The position numbers and the translations under genes are program-made. Of a DNA stretch of 64,000 bases, positions 63,899 to 64,000 are shown piece after piece (positions within the stretch are counted from its first letter, which is position 1; every line of letters starts with the position of its first letter). The notes beneath the pieces were generated by a model, which saw nothing but the letters and a program-made list of their open reading frames with translations, made no database searches and was not told the DNA's origin. The stretch comes from Nipponacmea schrenckii (Eukaryota > Mollusca > Gastropoda > Lottiidae). The DNA lies in NCBI GenBank assembly GCA_030562195.1, contig JAUJPP010000002.1:4526001-4590000 (forward strand), read 5' to 3'.

Positions 63899-64000
63899 CT
63901 GAAAATACATATAACAATTCATCATTAACAATTTTTTCAAATTAAACAGTTAATGAATCTATTTACTTGTAAAATATATTAATTCATTCACACCAAATCA

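Overview
The window looks like AT-rich intergenic and intronic DNA from an invertebrate animal, most likely a mollusc or another lophotrochozoan. The reasons are spliced EGF/EB-like plus fibronectin III (FN3) exons, several families of non-LTR, Ty3/gypsy, Penelope-like and tyrosine-recombinase retroelements, and many copies of a dispersed repeat ending in GACGGACGG tracts, a style of repeat I associate with molluscan genomes. Two 500-base runs of N (1500-1999 and 23195-23694) show a scaffolded draft assembly. The taxon is an inference; nothing identifies the species.

Host genes. The main host gene is on the minus strand, from its last exon at 39679 up to at least 63898, and continues beyond the right edge. 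I can join 20 exons in consistent splice phase: alternating EGF/EB-like modules and FN3 domains, then a run of FN3 domains, a membrane-proximal region, one transmembrane helix and a cytoplasmic tail of about 75 residues. The tail has no kinase or phosphatase domain but carries several YVN motifs of the type bound by GRB2-class SH2 domains. Four more exons of a paralogous gene lie at 2858-6174 on the same strand.

Mobile DNA, left to right: a decayed gypsy element with a 3' LTR (1-2569) hit by a MITE; intronic satellites and a splice-donor-rich tandem array (4500-7940); a non-autonomous element (8641-9592) with its empty site preserved at 31.1 kb; a 5'-truncated LINE with poly(A) (11987-13059); a decayed minus-strand tyrosine-recombinase retroelement (13.1-16.6 kb, with an SGNH-hydrolase-like piece at 21.4-21.7 kb) split by a minus-strand gypsy element (17032-21310, TSD AAGCC); a nearly complete Ngaro-like element with split direct repeats (24226-28893) inside an 85-bp satellite; a LINE ORF1 (29267-30109); a 1.2-kb direct duplication (21.8-23.2 and 31.8-33.1 kb); a 2.5-kb minisatellite (33.5-36.5 kb); and two inverted TIR elements (38.2-39.3 kb).

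Inside the receptor introns are another TIR element with 9-bp TSD (43456-44625), a LINE tail, a Penelope-like insertion made of two 781-bp inverted arms (48425-50289), a LINE broken by nested insertions (50.6-54.8 kb), a perfect 83-bp-arm hairpin (55846-56017) and a second Penelope-like element (61.3-63.1 kb). Each arm of the first Penelope-like insertion holds a sequence that folds as a canonical type I hammerhead ribozyme.

The most unusual pattern is that several intronic tandem arrays are built from the 3' end of the adjacent EGF or FN3 exon plus its 5' splice site. They line up decoy splice donors immediately downstream of the real exon.
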